64,000 nucleotides of DNA from Iris pallida (Eukaryota; Streptophyta; Magnoliopsida; Asparagales; Iridaceae): the NCBI GenBank assembly GCA_029216955.1, contig JANAVB010012195.1, forward strand, positions 1,922,864-1,986,863, given 5' to 3'. The notes under the pieces are model-generated. The model did no database searches. It saw nothing but the letters and a program-made list of their open reading frames with translations, and was not told where the DNA came from. Each line of letters begins with the position of its first letter. Within the stretch, counting starts at the first letter, position 1. This document shows positions 49,501 through 61,545 of this stretch, in pieces. A program made the position numbers and the translations under genes.

Positions 49501-50678
49501 TTGCCGACACCATCATTGCCGTCGTCGAGACCGTACCGCACGAATATGAAAACTCTGTCTCGCCAGGAAGACGAAACACCACTCTCTTCTCCGTGCACTC
49601 GATCGTTGTACGACAAGCGCCCAACCAATCCATGCCCAGGATTATGTCGTACTCTTTGATGTCTAGTACGACGGCATCCAAGGATAGATATCTTCCTCCG
49701 ATGCAAATGTGGCCATCCCTATAAATAAAGTTCGCGGGCATATCGACTCTTGACGGAGTGCTAACGCTAATATTTATATCTAGTGATTGCATGGTTATTT
49801 TATTTTCTTTCGCATAATCAGCAGATATAAAGCTATGTGTCACACCCGAATCGAATAGTACTCGAGCAGGTATATTTTTGTAGAGTAATATACCTGTTAC
49901 AACAGTGTCGGATGCAAACGCCTCGTCCCGAGTTAAGGCATAAACTCGGCCTTGAGTTCCGTGGCGTTGGTTCTGCTGGTTGACGGGCACCGCATTTGCG
50001 CCTTGCAGTATCGGCGCTTTATGTGGATTCAGAACGTTCCTTGGTGGGTTGGGTTGATTCGAAACTTTATGCGGGCAATATGTAACTATATGGCCTACCT
50101 CGCTACACTTGTAGCAAGATCTCGTGATGCAGTCGACGGTTCGGTGCCTACGCCTACCGTACCTGGTGCAGTGTTGACTGCCATGGCCTCGGTCATCGAA
50201 TCTGTTCGGACGTTTTGCTATTCCGGATCCCCCGACGTCATTAGGATGCTTGTTGAAGTGGTTACGGATGCCTCTACTCGACATACGGCCAAAGATACGC
50301 TCACTATCAAGAGCGGCATTATAGGATTCACGGTATGTTCGGCACCTTTGATTCATGACGTCCCTTCGTAGTTCGTCATTTAGGCCTTGTTGGAAGCGTT
50401 CACACCAGGCTTCTTTGTTGGGCAGGAAGGCACCGGCAAACTTCGCTAGCTTTGAGAAGCTTGAATCATAATCGTCGACAGACATATTTCCCGGTCGCAG
50501 CGTCATGAACTCGTCTTCTTTTTGTTGACGGACGGCGCGAGGAACGGACTGTTCGAGGAAAGGTTCCTTGAATATTTTCCAGAAAATCATGGCGTCTGTA
50601 TCGGCTTCGTAGATTTCCTGCTTCTTAGCGGCCCACCAGTCATACGCCCTCAGTTGCAACTGTAACTGTCACTCCCCG
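46527..50678 (-). pseudogene. Ty3/gypsy chromovirus gag-pol (recently inactivated)
   Basis: Minus strand, in order: gag C-terminal part (from 50678; the N-terminus is cut off by the element at 50679); zinc knuckle CYKCSEVGHIVTYC near 50116-50075, preceded by a degenerate knuckle with Tyr for one Cys; protease LFDSGVTHSF near 49850; RT with [13 protein letters not shown], a catalytic Asp in [13 protein letters not shown], and FIDDILIYS near 48840; RNase H with [10 protein letters not shown] and [10 protein letters not shown]; integrase CysCys CMAC and an exact D,D35E core (MDFIVGF, ISDRDGRF, TERVNQ); then GPFEII and a C-terminal chromodomain ending near 46527. This order is that of the chromovirus lineage, probably Tekay/Del. 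Four stops (near 49443, 48636, 48162, 47209) and one frameshift near 47690 interrupt it; three of the stops replace an expected Trp. The catalytic residues survive. Confidence 0.95.
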
Positions 50679-51779
50679 TGTCACGATCCGCACCCGGATA
50701 TACGGGTACGAATACGTGGGCCACGCCCAGCCTACGCCGCAGTATCGGCGGTAGAGCGCTGTCAAGTATACTATACTAACTATAACATCTAAGATCCATA
50801 ACTAGAAATGTACTCGTGTCACATCACAAAAACTAAGGAAAAGAAGACAAAAAATAATAACAATGTCACTAGAACAACTAGAATCTACAATGATCATAAG
50901 ACAGGAAAATAAAGAAGGAACAACAAGACTAACTAAGGATAACTACCAGGCAACTCTCATAGAAGAATAGTGAGATCCACCTCAGCTAGCAACATCATGA
51001 AGTCCAATACCGATGGCACAACTACTCCTAAAATTTTGTCAACATATCCAGTCAGGATGGAACGAGCACAAAACTCAAATAACAGTTCTAGTTAGACGAT
51101 ATTGAAAATATAGCAGTAAATAGAGAGAATATACAAGGAATCACGAAATGTACATGTGAGTATCATGGCAAGGTAAGCTGTAAATCTAAAGCTAGAACAA
51201 GGCAAGTAAAACTGATCATGGCATGTACAAGAATCAAGAATCATCTATCTAAGTGTGTGAGTACTAGCTACAACATGTGGCCGGCTTGGGTCTGCACAAG
51301 GTCTAATGATCCGGCCAATCATACGTGGAGTGTAGGATTGGCTATTCAACAAGGTCTACAAGAATAAACAAGATGGATAATGACCACACATCTACACTAA
51401 TACTCTCCGTCCCCGACTAGTATAGTGGATCCAACCATGACACTTCATGACACGCGATTCTCCGAGAGGGTAGCTAGCCTTCGCAGGAATCGTGTCTATA
51501 CAATGCACAAGGAACAAGAAAGACTTGCACAAGATATACCAAGGAAAGCGAGGAATAACATCTCATGATGGGATCCAGAGAAATACCAATCCGTATGAAC
51601 AATGTGTCAAGAGAACAAGGGTATCTACACTAAATACAAGAAACATAAACGATATCATAAAACAGAATTATTATCAGAGAATGTACTCGCCTGCGATCTG
51701 GTGGAATATGTCAACTGAGTCCTAGAACAGTGCCTCGAGGACCTATAGGTGGAATACTGTATCAATATAAGGGTTTGGA

Positions 51780-52090
51780 AGTAAAATCAAGTCATACTAA
51801 GTCAAACTAGGTCAAGGCAAGTCAAAGGTTGACTTACAGTTGACTTTTGGTCAACTGGTCAACTCTGGTCAACTCTAGGTCAAACTTGACTAATGTTGAC
51901 TAACAGTTGACTTTGGGTCAACTGGTCAACTTCGGTCAAGTTCTAATTAATTTTTAGGCTACGGTTGACTTTCGGTTGACTTTTGGTCAAAATAGTCAAT
52001 TGTGGTCAACCAAGGTCAAAACTAGTCTAACCTAGGTCAAATGTTGACTCTACTTCGACGTTCAGTCAAAGTAGTCAACCAAGGTCAACA
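51780..52090. repeat. TTGAC/GTCAA (W-box-like) array in LTR
   Basis: I count 26 copies of GTCAA (18) or TTGAC (8) in about 310 bp, many as GGTCAAC or GTTGACTT. The array is repeated in the second LTR copy at about 58560-58830, and a smaller set in opposite orientation occurs in the solo LTR near 43880-43960. TTGAC(C/T) is the core of the plant WRKY-binding W box; binding here is speculation. Confidence 0.85.
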
Positions 52091-52339
52091 GGGTGAAAGC
52101 TAGTCTCTATAAACATCTACAAGGTCAACATATCAATTTCAGTGATTGTTAAATCACTGGAATCGATGGATCTCAAAATACAACAAAAAGAGAAAGATTA
52201 TAATAATAGGGTAAAAACCTACAGATGTTGTCGGATGGTGAAACAACCATCACCAACGTGTTCAGAATGGTCAAAATAGCTAGAATAGCCTGTCCATAAG
52301 TCCAATTTGGACACAGGGGCAAAAAGGTAATTTTGAGTC

Positions 52340-52980
52340 AAAACGGTGTCCGTGTCGGATACGCTTTGCACCGAAAAATGTGTCAAAATAAAAGTATACT
52401 TAACCTAACAAATTATATGTCCACGAATCCAGAATGACGATACGAACCCAACGGTATATCCAGAATTGGATTCCGTTGACCCGATCTCAAATTGGTTCGT
52501 TGACCCAGATATTGGAATCCGATTTGCACAGAAAAGCATGTCGGAGCCAATGTCCTCAAAACTCAGCAAATTATATGTCAACGAGTTCAAAATGACGATA
52601 CGAATTCAATAGTATATCCGAAATTGGATTCCGATGAGCCGAACTCAAAATGACCCGTTGACCCGGATATTGGTATCTGACTTGCACCGAAATGCGTGCC
52701 GGAACCAATGTCCACTAAAACCTAGCAAATTATATGTCAACGAGTCCAGAATGACGATACGAACTCAACGGTATATCCGTAATTGGATTCCGATGAGCCG
52801 ATCTCAAAATAACCCGTTGACCCGGACTGTGGGGCCCATTTTGTACCGAAATACGTGCCAGGGCCCACGTCTTCCAAATCTAACAAACTTTATATGAAAA
52901 CGTGCCAGAACGATGCCACGAGTCTACTGGTGGTGTCAAAAATTGAATTCGGAGTCCCGGGGTTCAAAAATAGAATTTTA
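52340..52980. repeat. ~158-bp tandem repeat in LTR (about 3.5 copies)
   Basis: Units are marked by AAATTATATGTC(C/A)ACGA near 52410, 52568 and 52727, with a degenerate fourth near 52884. Each is followed by AATGACGATACGAA, GGTATATCC, ATTGGATTCCG and GTTGACCC at matching offsets. The copies diverge moderately. Confidence 0.88.
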
Positions 52981-54902
52981 CAAGTTGGAAATTACGAATT
53001 CGGACGGCCAACTTTGGCTTCGAATTCAACCAATCAAACGTGCTCACAATGAAACGAAACTGGAGGGATAGGAAGAGGGTTATACCAGATTCGCATAGGA
53101 ACTGGTAGCACGCCAGACGGATCTACGATGGACGAGATACGAACCGACGAAGTTGGCTCCACAAAACTGTCCAAAAATTACACAATTTAAACGGTCAACT
53201 TGGTGGCCGGTTTGATGTATCAAACGATGAAATTAACGGACGAAAATTGGGGGAGTGAAGGTGGATATACCGAGATTATGACGGAGCAAAGAAATCGTCG
53301 ATCCAACATTCGGATTGTCCAGAAAATCGGCGCAAAGTCGCTGCCTCGAAGCACAAATTCTTAAACTTTCCCGCGCGCGCGTCAACGGATCTCCGTGCAA
53401 AACGCACGAATCGGGCGTTTCTCGCGCCGGAGAAGAGGCAGCGCACCATGGGGGCCTGCCCGGGGGTACGCCCGGCCAATGGGCCGGCGGCAGTACCGTA
53501 CGGCGGCGCGGCGACGCGCGATGGCGGCCCGCGCACGCGCACACTGTACGCGCTGCTGCTGCGGCTGCTGCGCTGCGGTGGCGCACCGGCCACGAGGTGG
53601 CGCACGACGGCCAGCGGTGGAGGAGGTGGTGAGAGTGGTGGTGGCGGTTGTAGATGATGGTGATGGTTAAGAGTGGTGGTTGTGTTGTGTGTGAAGGTGG
53701 TGATGGTTGTGTAGTTAGGTGATGATGGTGATGAGGAGAAGATGAAGAAGGAGTCAAGGAGAAGGAGGAATAATGAAGAAGAAAATGAAGAAGGAGTTGG
53801 GGGGCTGTCGGCTGTGTACAGGAGGGATGGGGAGGTGGTGGTTTGTTTGTATATAATAGGGGAGAGAGAGAAAGATATTAATGTGTGTGTGTATATAATA
53901 TATAAAGTGAGAGAGAGATATTTAGAGAGAGAGTAGAGGGTGTTCGGCCACATGGGGGGAGTTGATGTGCTGGTGATGGCGTGTGGAGTGTAGGTAGAGA
54001 GAGAGTGAGTTGTTTAAATGTAGAGAGAGAAGGAGTGTATTATATATTATATTATATATGTACATATATATACATATATAAAAGAGAGGGAAATAGAGAT
54101 ATTTAAAAATAGGGAAAAGTGGGAATTTATGTGGGGTGTATGGGTAGTCACGAGAGGACAACATGGAGCTTGGGTTCAGGTTCGGTCGAGCCGGGTCGGG
54201 TCAAAATCGGACATGGTGAAATATTTGAATTAAAATAGGTATTTATGATCATGGGAAAATAAGTTGCATGTGGGGGCTCAAATAAATGGGACACAAGTAT
54301 CAGGCGGGTAGTAGGCTTCGTGTGAGCCATATCCATATTTGGGGTCGACTAGGTTGGGTCGATGTCGGGTCCCGAAATTAAATTGGAAGTCAGGTCACAA
54401 TTTACGGTGGATAATTAATTGGCCTAAATTGACCCAAAAGTTGTGTGAAGAAAATGAAGCACAAGATGGTGTGTCTGAGTGGGACACGAAGGTCATGGGC
54501 GAAGAGTGTCTCGAGTAGATCAGGCATGACAAGTTGGTTTCAAGAAAAAGACTAGTCTGGTGCTCCTAGATTAAAAGTCATGGTAACGCGCTTATTAGGA
54601 TCAAAGAAAAGAGTGGGAAATCAATTAATAATTAAATGGTCTAAATTGACCCGAACTTGTGCGAAGCAAAAAGAGTACAAGAGAATAAGTTCGAGTGGGA
54701 CACGATATATCAAATTGAAGACAATCTCGTCTACTACAAACTTCAAGAAGAAAATTTCCAGAGACTGGCATCCCTGATGCTCCAGAAGTCAAAGTCACGG
54801 TAAAAAGCATTTAATCAATTAATAATCAAATAATAATATTTATTCAAAATAATTGATTTATAAAATTGAAAAAAAAATAAGCCCTAAATTCAGGGGCTTA
54901 CA

Positions 54903-57456
54903 ATCCTACCCACCTTATAAAAATTTCGTCCTCGGAATTAAAATCATCCAATAGGTCAAGGTAAAACATGCAACTGCTATGGCTACAGTACTCAATCTGT
55001 TATCCTTGTGATCACCTATGTTGCTTTTCTCTACAATCATTTGGTTCAGGTTCAACAAGCTTCTTCCATAAAAACTATGTTATTTTATCCCTTAGAATCT
55101 TCATATCAATAAGAACCTTTACATATACTCTAAAATATAGGTCATCCTCGAGATACGTATATATATATATATCAACAATGATTAACCATCAACCAAAATT
55201 CCAATCTCAATATCAATTTGTTTGTTTTCTTATCCCATCCTAAGTATCTTTATCCTATTAATCACAAGCTCCTTGAAATAATACATTCAAAACCTATTCT
55301 TGGCATTGAGCCTTCTCTCTTTTTACTCAAGAACTCCTGAATATAAACCCTCAAATTCAAACTCTTAAATTATTTATCGATTTATTTATTACCCATGTAC
55401 ATATGTCCTTGTTTTGTTCCTGCTATCTTCCGATCTTGCACGCAATGTTATCTCCTTCTATTTCATTCTATATATCGATCTATCCTCCTATCATAAGTAA
55501 ATGGCTTGTAGATAACCAATAATCACTTGGTCATTAAAGTCCTACAATGTTCAACCCTCGAATCTAAGCACAAGATTCTAGTCCTTAATCCGTAGTCACA
55601 AAATATAATATTCCTTACTCTTTCTTAGATCCTTTAAAATCAATCTATACTATCAAACTAATCATTCTTAATGGTTTCTAAGTCCACTATAGTCAGTCAC
55701 TCGTATCTGTCCTATAAGCTTATCCCAATAAATCCCTAGGAAAAATATACTCATCACAATTACACATAATAACATATTATAGTTACACTACAGAATCTGT
55801 TAACAAGGTCTGGCTATCCAATCATCAAAAATAGAAGGTAACAAGGGCCTAAGACTGGGTCTAACAATCCATATCAATATTCAGACAAGGTAAGGGTCAA
55901 GCAAGACAGGAAAGATTGTCGAAATATTTTTAAGAATAGTACGAGGCCAAACGAGATGCATAGGACGTAGTCGAAGTAAAACTCAAGAACCATATACCTC
56001 CGTAATTATGTCACAGGAAGTTACTATCGTGCTAGTGTACATCTGGCTGCGATTAACTTCCTTGTTCCATAATACAACGGATGACTGCAGTGCACAGCTG
56101 CCACGCCCGATAATATAGGTTCCTGAACTTAACTTGGCTAAATCCGTGAAATATTTCCAAACACTTTTTGCAAAAATAAAGGAGGAGATGTTAGTCAAAA
56201 TGCTTAGGGAGTGGTCTAGGTAGAATTCGAGAAACATATTTAACCATGATGTCGTTATCCTAAGTCATGCCTCACCAGTATTTCTCTGGATGCAAACTCC
56301 CGATTCCGTAATACAAGGATAAATTACTTTTCAAACTTTTCCTGAATCAACCCATGAGGCACTTTCAACAATTACCGGGAAGGACAAAAAGAATTATCCA
56401 AGAGGCTAGTGAAGAAGAGTTTAGTCAAATCATATGAAAGATGAAACACAAAATAATCATGTCGAGAAAATCCTAGTTAGGCTGTAGATAGACAGAGTTA
56501 ACCAAGACGGGGAAGAATAATGATAAGAATTTATTTTTGCTCATCCGGTCATAACGAAGTGATCCGATTTAAGATACAGTCTGATAACCATACACGTCTC
56601 CCTGAAATTATGTTGCCAGAATTTTTTGCCACGCCAGTAAGCATAGCTGCAACAAACGGCGGAGTCCATAACTTGGGTATACACCCTATAATTATGTCAT
56701 CTAGATTCCTTACCACGCCAACCGGTATGGCTGCAAGAGAATCTAAATGCCATAACTAGGATAGTATAACCAACATCAGGCTCCACGTCCCTGTCGTGCT
56801 AGCTAGTATGGCTGCGATAAATTCTAAACTCCATAAATAAAGTAGACATTTACCTTATCAGGATATCTTAACTCAATTCATAAAAACTGATCTTAGATAC
56901 AAAGTTAAAGTCAACAACGAACGAACATCAAGATTTAAAATTCCACGACGAATCCAGGATAAGTAATTGGGAACTAGCAAAAATAGATTCCGACGCAGGG
57001 TTTGGGAAAAGTTCTCAGGAGAAGTCCCAAAGGTACTATCTAGGTCAAGATTGAAAGTTCTGAAATATAATCTAAATAATCTCAACCTTGAAATAAGATT
57101 GGCAAATCATATTCTCTCCTCAACCTAGATGATATATAAGTTCAACTTATACCTTCCCTCTGGGGTCCACAAACTCATTCCAAGAAAGAATAAAGTTGAT
57201 AACAGACAGATGTTTCAAAAATCATGATGGACAGGAACAAATTGGAAAAGTTTCGAAAAGTTCGAAATAAGATTTCCATGGGTCATTCCTGGAATCTACC
57301 AAGAGTTCCTAATATGTGACTGAGTACCAAAATCCTAAAATATTCCATGACTCAATCTTAATCCTAGGGCAGGCTCGTAGTAGTACAGATAAGCTCAAGT
57401 ACTACCACGACTTCGCATTAATTGTAAAGACTGACCTGCAAAGGCCACCACAAAAA
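54903..57456 (-). mobile_element. Non-coding interior between two LTR copies
   Basis: This 2.55-kb stretch between the LTR at 50679-54902 and its partial copy at 57457 has no retrotransposon domain and no long frame. It holds degenerate ~85-90 bp repeats (see findings) carrying words such as TATGGCTGC and CTCCATAA, for example near 56640-56670, 56725-56755 and 56805-56835, with an older copy near 56040. This could be a large retrotransposon derivative (LARD-like) or a badly deleted element. I found no convincing primer-binding site next to 57457. Confidence 0.5.
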
Positions 57457-58838
57457 TGTTTCACGACCCGCACCCGGATATACGGGTATGAATACGTAGG
57501 CCACGTCCAGCCTACGCCGCAGTATCGGCGGTAGAGCGCTGCCAAGTATACTATACTAACTACAACATCTAAGATCCATAACTAGAAATGTATTCGTGTC
57601 ACATCACGAAAACTAAGGAAGATAAGACAAAAAAATAATAACAATATCACTAGAACAACTAGAATCTACAATGATCATAAGACAGGAAAATAAAGAAGGA
57701 ACAACAAGACTAACTAAGGATAACTACCAGGCAACTCTCATAGAAGAATAGTGAGATCCACCTCAGCTAGCAACATCATGAAGTCCAATACCGAGGGCAC
57801 AACTACTCCTAAAATTTTGTCAACATATCCAGGCAGGATGGAACGAGCACAAAACTCAAATTACAGTTCTAGTTAGACGATATTGAAAATGTAGCAGTAA
57901 ATAGAGAGAATATACAAGGAATCACGAAATGTACATGTGAGTATCATGGCAAGGTAAGTTGTAAATCTAGAGCTAGAACAAGGCAAGTAAAACTGATCAT
58001 GGTATGTACAAGAATCAAGAATCATCTATCTAAGTGTGTGAGTACTAGCTACAATATGTGGCCGGCTTGGGTCTACACAAGGTCTAATGATCCGGCCAAT
58101 CATACGTAGAGTGTAGGATTGGCTATTAAACAAGGTCTACAAGAATAAACAAGGTGGATAATGACCACACATCTACACTAATACTCTCCGTCCCCGACTA
58201 GTATAGTGGATCCAACCATGACACATCATGACACACGATTCTCCGAGAGGGTAGCTAGCCTTCGCAGGAATCGTGTCTATACTATGCATAAGGAACAAGA
58301 AAGACTTGTACAAGATATACCAAGGAAAGCGAGGAATAACATCTCATGATGGGATCCAGAGAAATACCAATCCGTGTGAACAATGTGTCAAGAGAAAAAG
58401 GGTATCTACACTAAATACAAGAAATATAAACGATATCATAAAACAGAATTATTATCAGAGAATGTACTCACCTACGATCTGGTGGAATATGTCAACTGAG
58501 TCCTAGAACAGTGCCTCGAGGACCTATAGGTGGAATACTGTATCAATATAAGGGTTTGGAAGTAAAATCAAGTCATACTAAGTCAAACTAGGTCAAGGCA
58601 AGTCAAGGGTTGACTTACAGTTGACTTTTGGTCAACTGGTCAACTCTGGTCAACTCTAGGTCAAACTTGACTAATGTTGACTAACAGTTGACTTTGGGTC
58701 AACTGGTCAACTTCGATCAAGTTCTAATTAATTTTTAGGCTACGGTTGACTTCCGGTTGACTTTTGGTTAAAATAGTCAATTGTGGTCAACCAAGGTCAA
58801 AACTAGTCTAACCTAGGTCAAACGTTGACTCTACCTCG
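57457..58838 (-). mobile_element. Truncated second copy of the chromovirus LTR
   Basis: It is nearly identical by eye to 50679-52055, including the TTGAC array and the CTACCGCCGA-type terminal block. It starts at a slightly altered end (TGTTTCACGACCC). Similarity stops abruptly at 58838 (after CTCTACCTCG), where the reading frame of the neighbouring antisense gene begins. The rest of this LTR is missing, so the junction is a deletion or recombination breakpoint, not an LTR end. Confidence 0.82.
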
Positions 58839-61437
58839 GATCAAAGTTAACAGGAGGCTTGTTTGCCATAACGTGATACAAAGCAGCCACGTACAAAATT
58901 TCCTTCGGTGCCTTAGCATCGGGAACCGAGAAGCTGACCCGAGTATGATAAGCGTCATAATAATTCTACGCTCGGACGTCGTCAAGAACGCTGCCTTCAA
59001 AACCCAAACAAGGGTTGGAACAATCAAGGAACAACTGGCTATAACCAAACTGGCGGGAAAACCTGCTAGGTAGGTAAGGTTCCAAGTACACATTATCTCG
59101 GTTGTGATAAACCAGATGCGCGGGGCGGATATTGCGCAACCAAGCAAGCATATCCGGAGACAGAAAATAAGAAGGTCCAGTACCATCAAGGTGTACTTTC
59201 CTCACTTCCTCATCAGAAAAAGGAGGAACAGACACAAAGAGGTCACACCCATCCACTCTTGCCAGCGCCCTCCGACAAGCTGGCATAGTGTTGTATTCCC
59301 AAGACCGGTTATGGCATTTGAAGAGGAAAGCATCTTCGGCTGTAGCATCTTTCACTACCCCAGGTCCCAGCAAAGACTTGTAGTACATCACCAACCACCC
59401 CATCAGGTAGTGGAAGGGCAGTTCTACGCGCTCAAAATCCAAAGTCTTCTTACGAGCGATGACCTTGGACGAGAATGTTCGTAGACCACGGTGTATGCTG
59501 CACACCATAGCAGGAAGGAGGGCCAGCCTAACTCCGAATACTAGTTTAACGGCAGGAAGGATGAAATGATGACCAATCCTCTCGATAGAACCCGCTCCTC
59601 CCGAGACTACGCAGTTCCGTAGCCATATCATTAAAAATCCAGCCAGAAGCGCCTTCTCCGACATCTGTATGGTCCCGTAGTGAAAATAACTAAGAGAGTC
59701 AGCTTGACTTCCGAATATATCGCTCTTGGATCGCGACTTCTTGACACTTGACATCAGATCCCTTACCTCTGCATGCGTTCGAGGGGCTCGGGGAGTAACT
59801 TCGCCAGAAGGATCAACTCTAAAAAGATAATTAATCCAGGATGTGGTATGGGGAGCGGTCCCCTCGGAGCTATCCGTCATTTTTATAGCCATCTGATGAC
59901 AAGCACTATAGTGGCACAACAACTCCTGATACACCGCAACAGAACCCGGGAGTTGCCTGTCCAAGGCCTCGAACTCCTCATTAGATGGGGTATACACCTC
60001 GAAAGGCTCATTCCCCCATGGAAGTTTAGAGACATTATACATCTCGTGAAGAGCAAGCCCCAGCTCCCCTACTGGTGCAAAGAACGTCCCCGTTCGCCGC
60101 CATACATCTCCAAGAGTGCTACGAACAGTGGTTTATTAATGGGAAGCCCGTGAAAAGTGCCCCGAATGGCATGGTAAAGCCCCACCTCCCGCAAGAATGT
60201 TCCATAGGTCTGCAAAACCCAAGTAGTCAACTGGGCCCACATAGATGTGGGGTTTATCCAGTTCGGCAGTGCCAGCCTACCAACAGGATAAGACTTCTTG
60301 CGAACAAGCCGATTCAGGAAAGTATCAGCTTGAGTAAGTGTGAAGTTGGGACCGTATACATTCATGAAAGAGCCCGGGGCCAGACCCATCATATACCGAA
60401 GGACGGAATCCTTACCCGCATACGCTGACCGCATATTCGGATTATAATGGATGTTGCCCAACAACATCCCTGATTGAGTGGGAGTTAAGTTACACACCAT
60501 CTTCCGGTCCAGCAACACCATATTGAACCATGACAAAGGATAATGACGTTCCATGAGAGGAATATAGATTGCCACCCCATCCAAAGAAAAATCCCAGTTC
60601 TCGGAAATCTCTAAAACTCGAGGATTCTTGATGATTAAAGCATCACCGAAAAGAAACAAAGGCTTCAGGTATTTTCCATCCAGCTTCCCAGTATTCATCA
60701 TGGAACGGAAGTAATGGAGGGTCTGATCCTCAATGGCCTTCAACCTCTCCGAAGGCTCATCAGTAGGGAATTGATTCAACACATGTTTAATTAAGTCGTG
60801 AAGACGCACGCCCAGGGCGAATTGATTCGAACCCACTATAAGCTCCCCAGCAGGATTTACGGGCAGATTCACTAGAGAAAGACGAAAGAAACGAGGTTAG
60901 GAGATAGTCAAAAAATAGAAGCATTGGAAAGATCATCTGAGTCTATGCGGCTCGGGTCGTCACAGCCTCATGCGACTCAGCATTAGATACGCCAATGCGG
61001 TTCGGTGCATCATATCCTCATGCGGCTCCGCGTTAGCCGAGTCCATACGACTCAAATTCAGACGAGCTTATGGACCCATGCGGTTCCGGTTAAGCACGTC
61101 TACGAAGCCAGACTCATGCGAGCGGATGCGAATACAAGCAAGCGAGTTTATGCGGTTCAAAAAGTGAACAAGCTCATACGGCCCCATGGGGTGAAGGGCT
61201 TATACGGTTACATCAATAAGCCCCGTACATGCGGCTTGTGCATAAAGTATGCAGCAGAGCCATGGCAACAATTAGGGTTTTCAGACCACCCTTACCAGCG
61301 ATAGGCGGGTGAACGTCGGGATGGATAGAACGCACAGCAGCCGACGGAGGAGTGACCACGTTCATCGCTGCGGTCGTCGTAGAAGCAACCGCCTTACCCT
61401 TTGCGGCTTTCGACGCAGTAGCCTTCTTGGGAGCCAT
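58839..61437 (-). pseudogene. Two-exon antisense gene of a retrotransposon, plant-mobile-domain-like (tentative)
   Basis: Exon 1 is 61437-61296 (MAPKKATASKAAKGKA..., a Lys/Ala-rich, possibly nuclear-directed N-terminus). A GT-AG intron covers 61295-60872, and exon 2 runs from 60871 to the breakpoint at 58838; the phases join. The encoded protein is about 725 residues with aromatic- and Leu-rich segments: LMERHYPLSWFNM, PVGELGLALHEMYNVS, SWINYLFRVDPSG. A frameshift lies at the G run near 60087-60091, and a stop at 58966-58968 is followed by 43 further sense codons in the same frame before the truncation. I do not recognise it with certainty. The general pattern suggests the plant-mobile-domain type proteins carried as antisense extra ORFs by Tat-lineage gypsy elements. 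A TATA box 100 bp upstream supports an independent gene. Neither frameshift nor stop alone excludes a sequencing error. Confidence 0.5.
60951..61235 (-). repeat. ATGCGGCT array inside the antisense-gene intron
   Basis: About eleven degenerate copies of ATGCG(G/A)(C/T)T (reading AGCCGCAT on the minus strand), near 60952, 60970, 60991, 61019, 61043, 61078, 61111, 61148, 61175, 61200 and 61228, lie within the 424-bp intron 60872-61295. The intervening sequence is unrelated. Confidence 0.85.
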
Positions 61438-61535
61438 TGTCGATCGTTGAAGGAAGAAGACAAAGAGCAAAGTCGGCAACAGGGAATTCGAGCAAAGAAA
61501 GAAGGTAAAGAAATCCCCAACACACTAAAAGACTC

Positions 61536-61545
61536 CTATTTATAG
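61536..61545 (-). promoter_or_regulatory. TATA box of the antisense gene
   Basis: CTATAAATAG on the minus strand, 99 bp upstream of the ATG at 61437, is followed by a pyrimidine-rich leader. This is well placed for an RNA polymerase II start. Confidence 0.65.

Larger units (their letters stand above)
50679..54902 (-). mobile_element. Chromovirus LTR (4.2 kb) inserted in gag
   Basis: On the minus strand it starts TGTAAGCCCCTG at 54902, preceded by GGACGAAATTTTTATAAGG and a purine-rich GGTGGGTAGGAT, the usual sequence before a gypsy downstream LTR. It ends GGATCGTGACA at 50679, where the gag frame of the neighbouring element is cut. Its first ~1375 bp (plus-strand order) recur at 57457-58838. 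Inside are a TTGAC/GTCAA array (51780-52090), a ~158-bp tandem repeat (52340-52980), a CpG-rich stretch (about 53350-53640) and a purine-rich stretch (about 53630-54020). The frames in the last two are compositional. Confidence 0.78.

Noticed and set aside
53233..53953. Open frames in GC-rich DNA (minus 53757-53233 and 53953-53276; several plus)
   Set aside because: They overlap in five frames across a CpG-rich then purine-rich part of an LTR; no conserved domain.
58818..59189. 123-codon minus-strand frame overlapping the antisense gene
   Set aside because: Wrong frame; the codons continuing the antisense protein lie in the frame of 60042-58966 beyond its stop.
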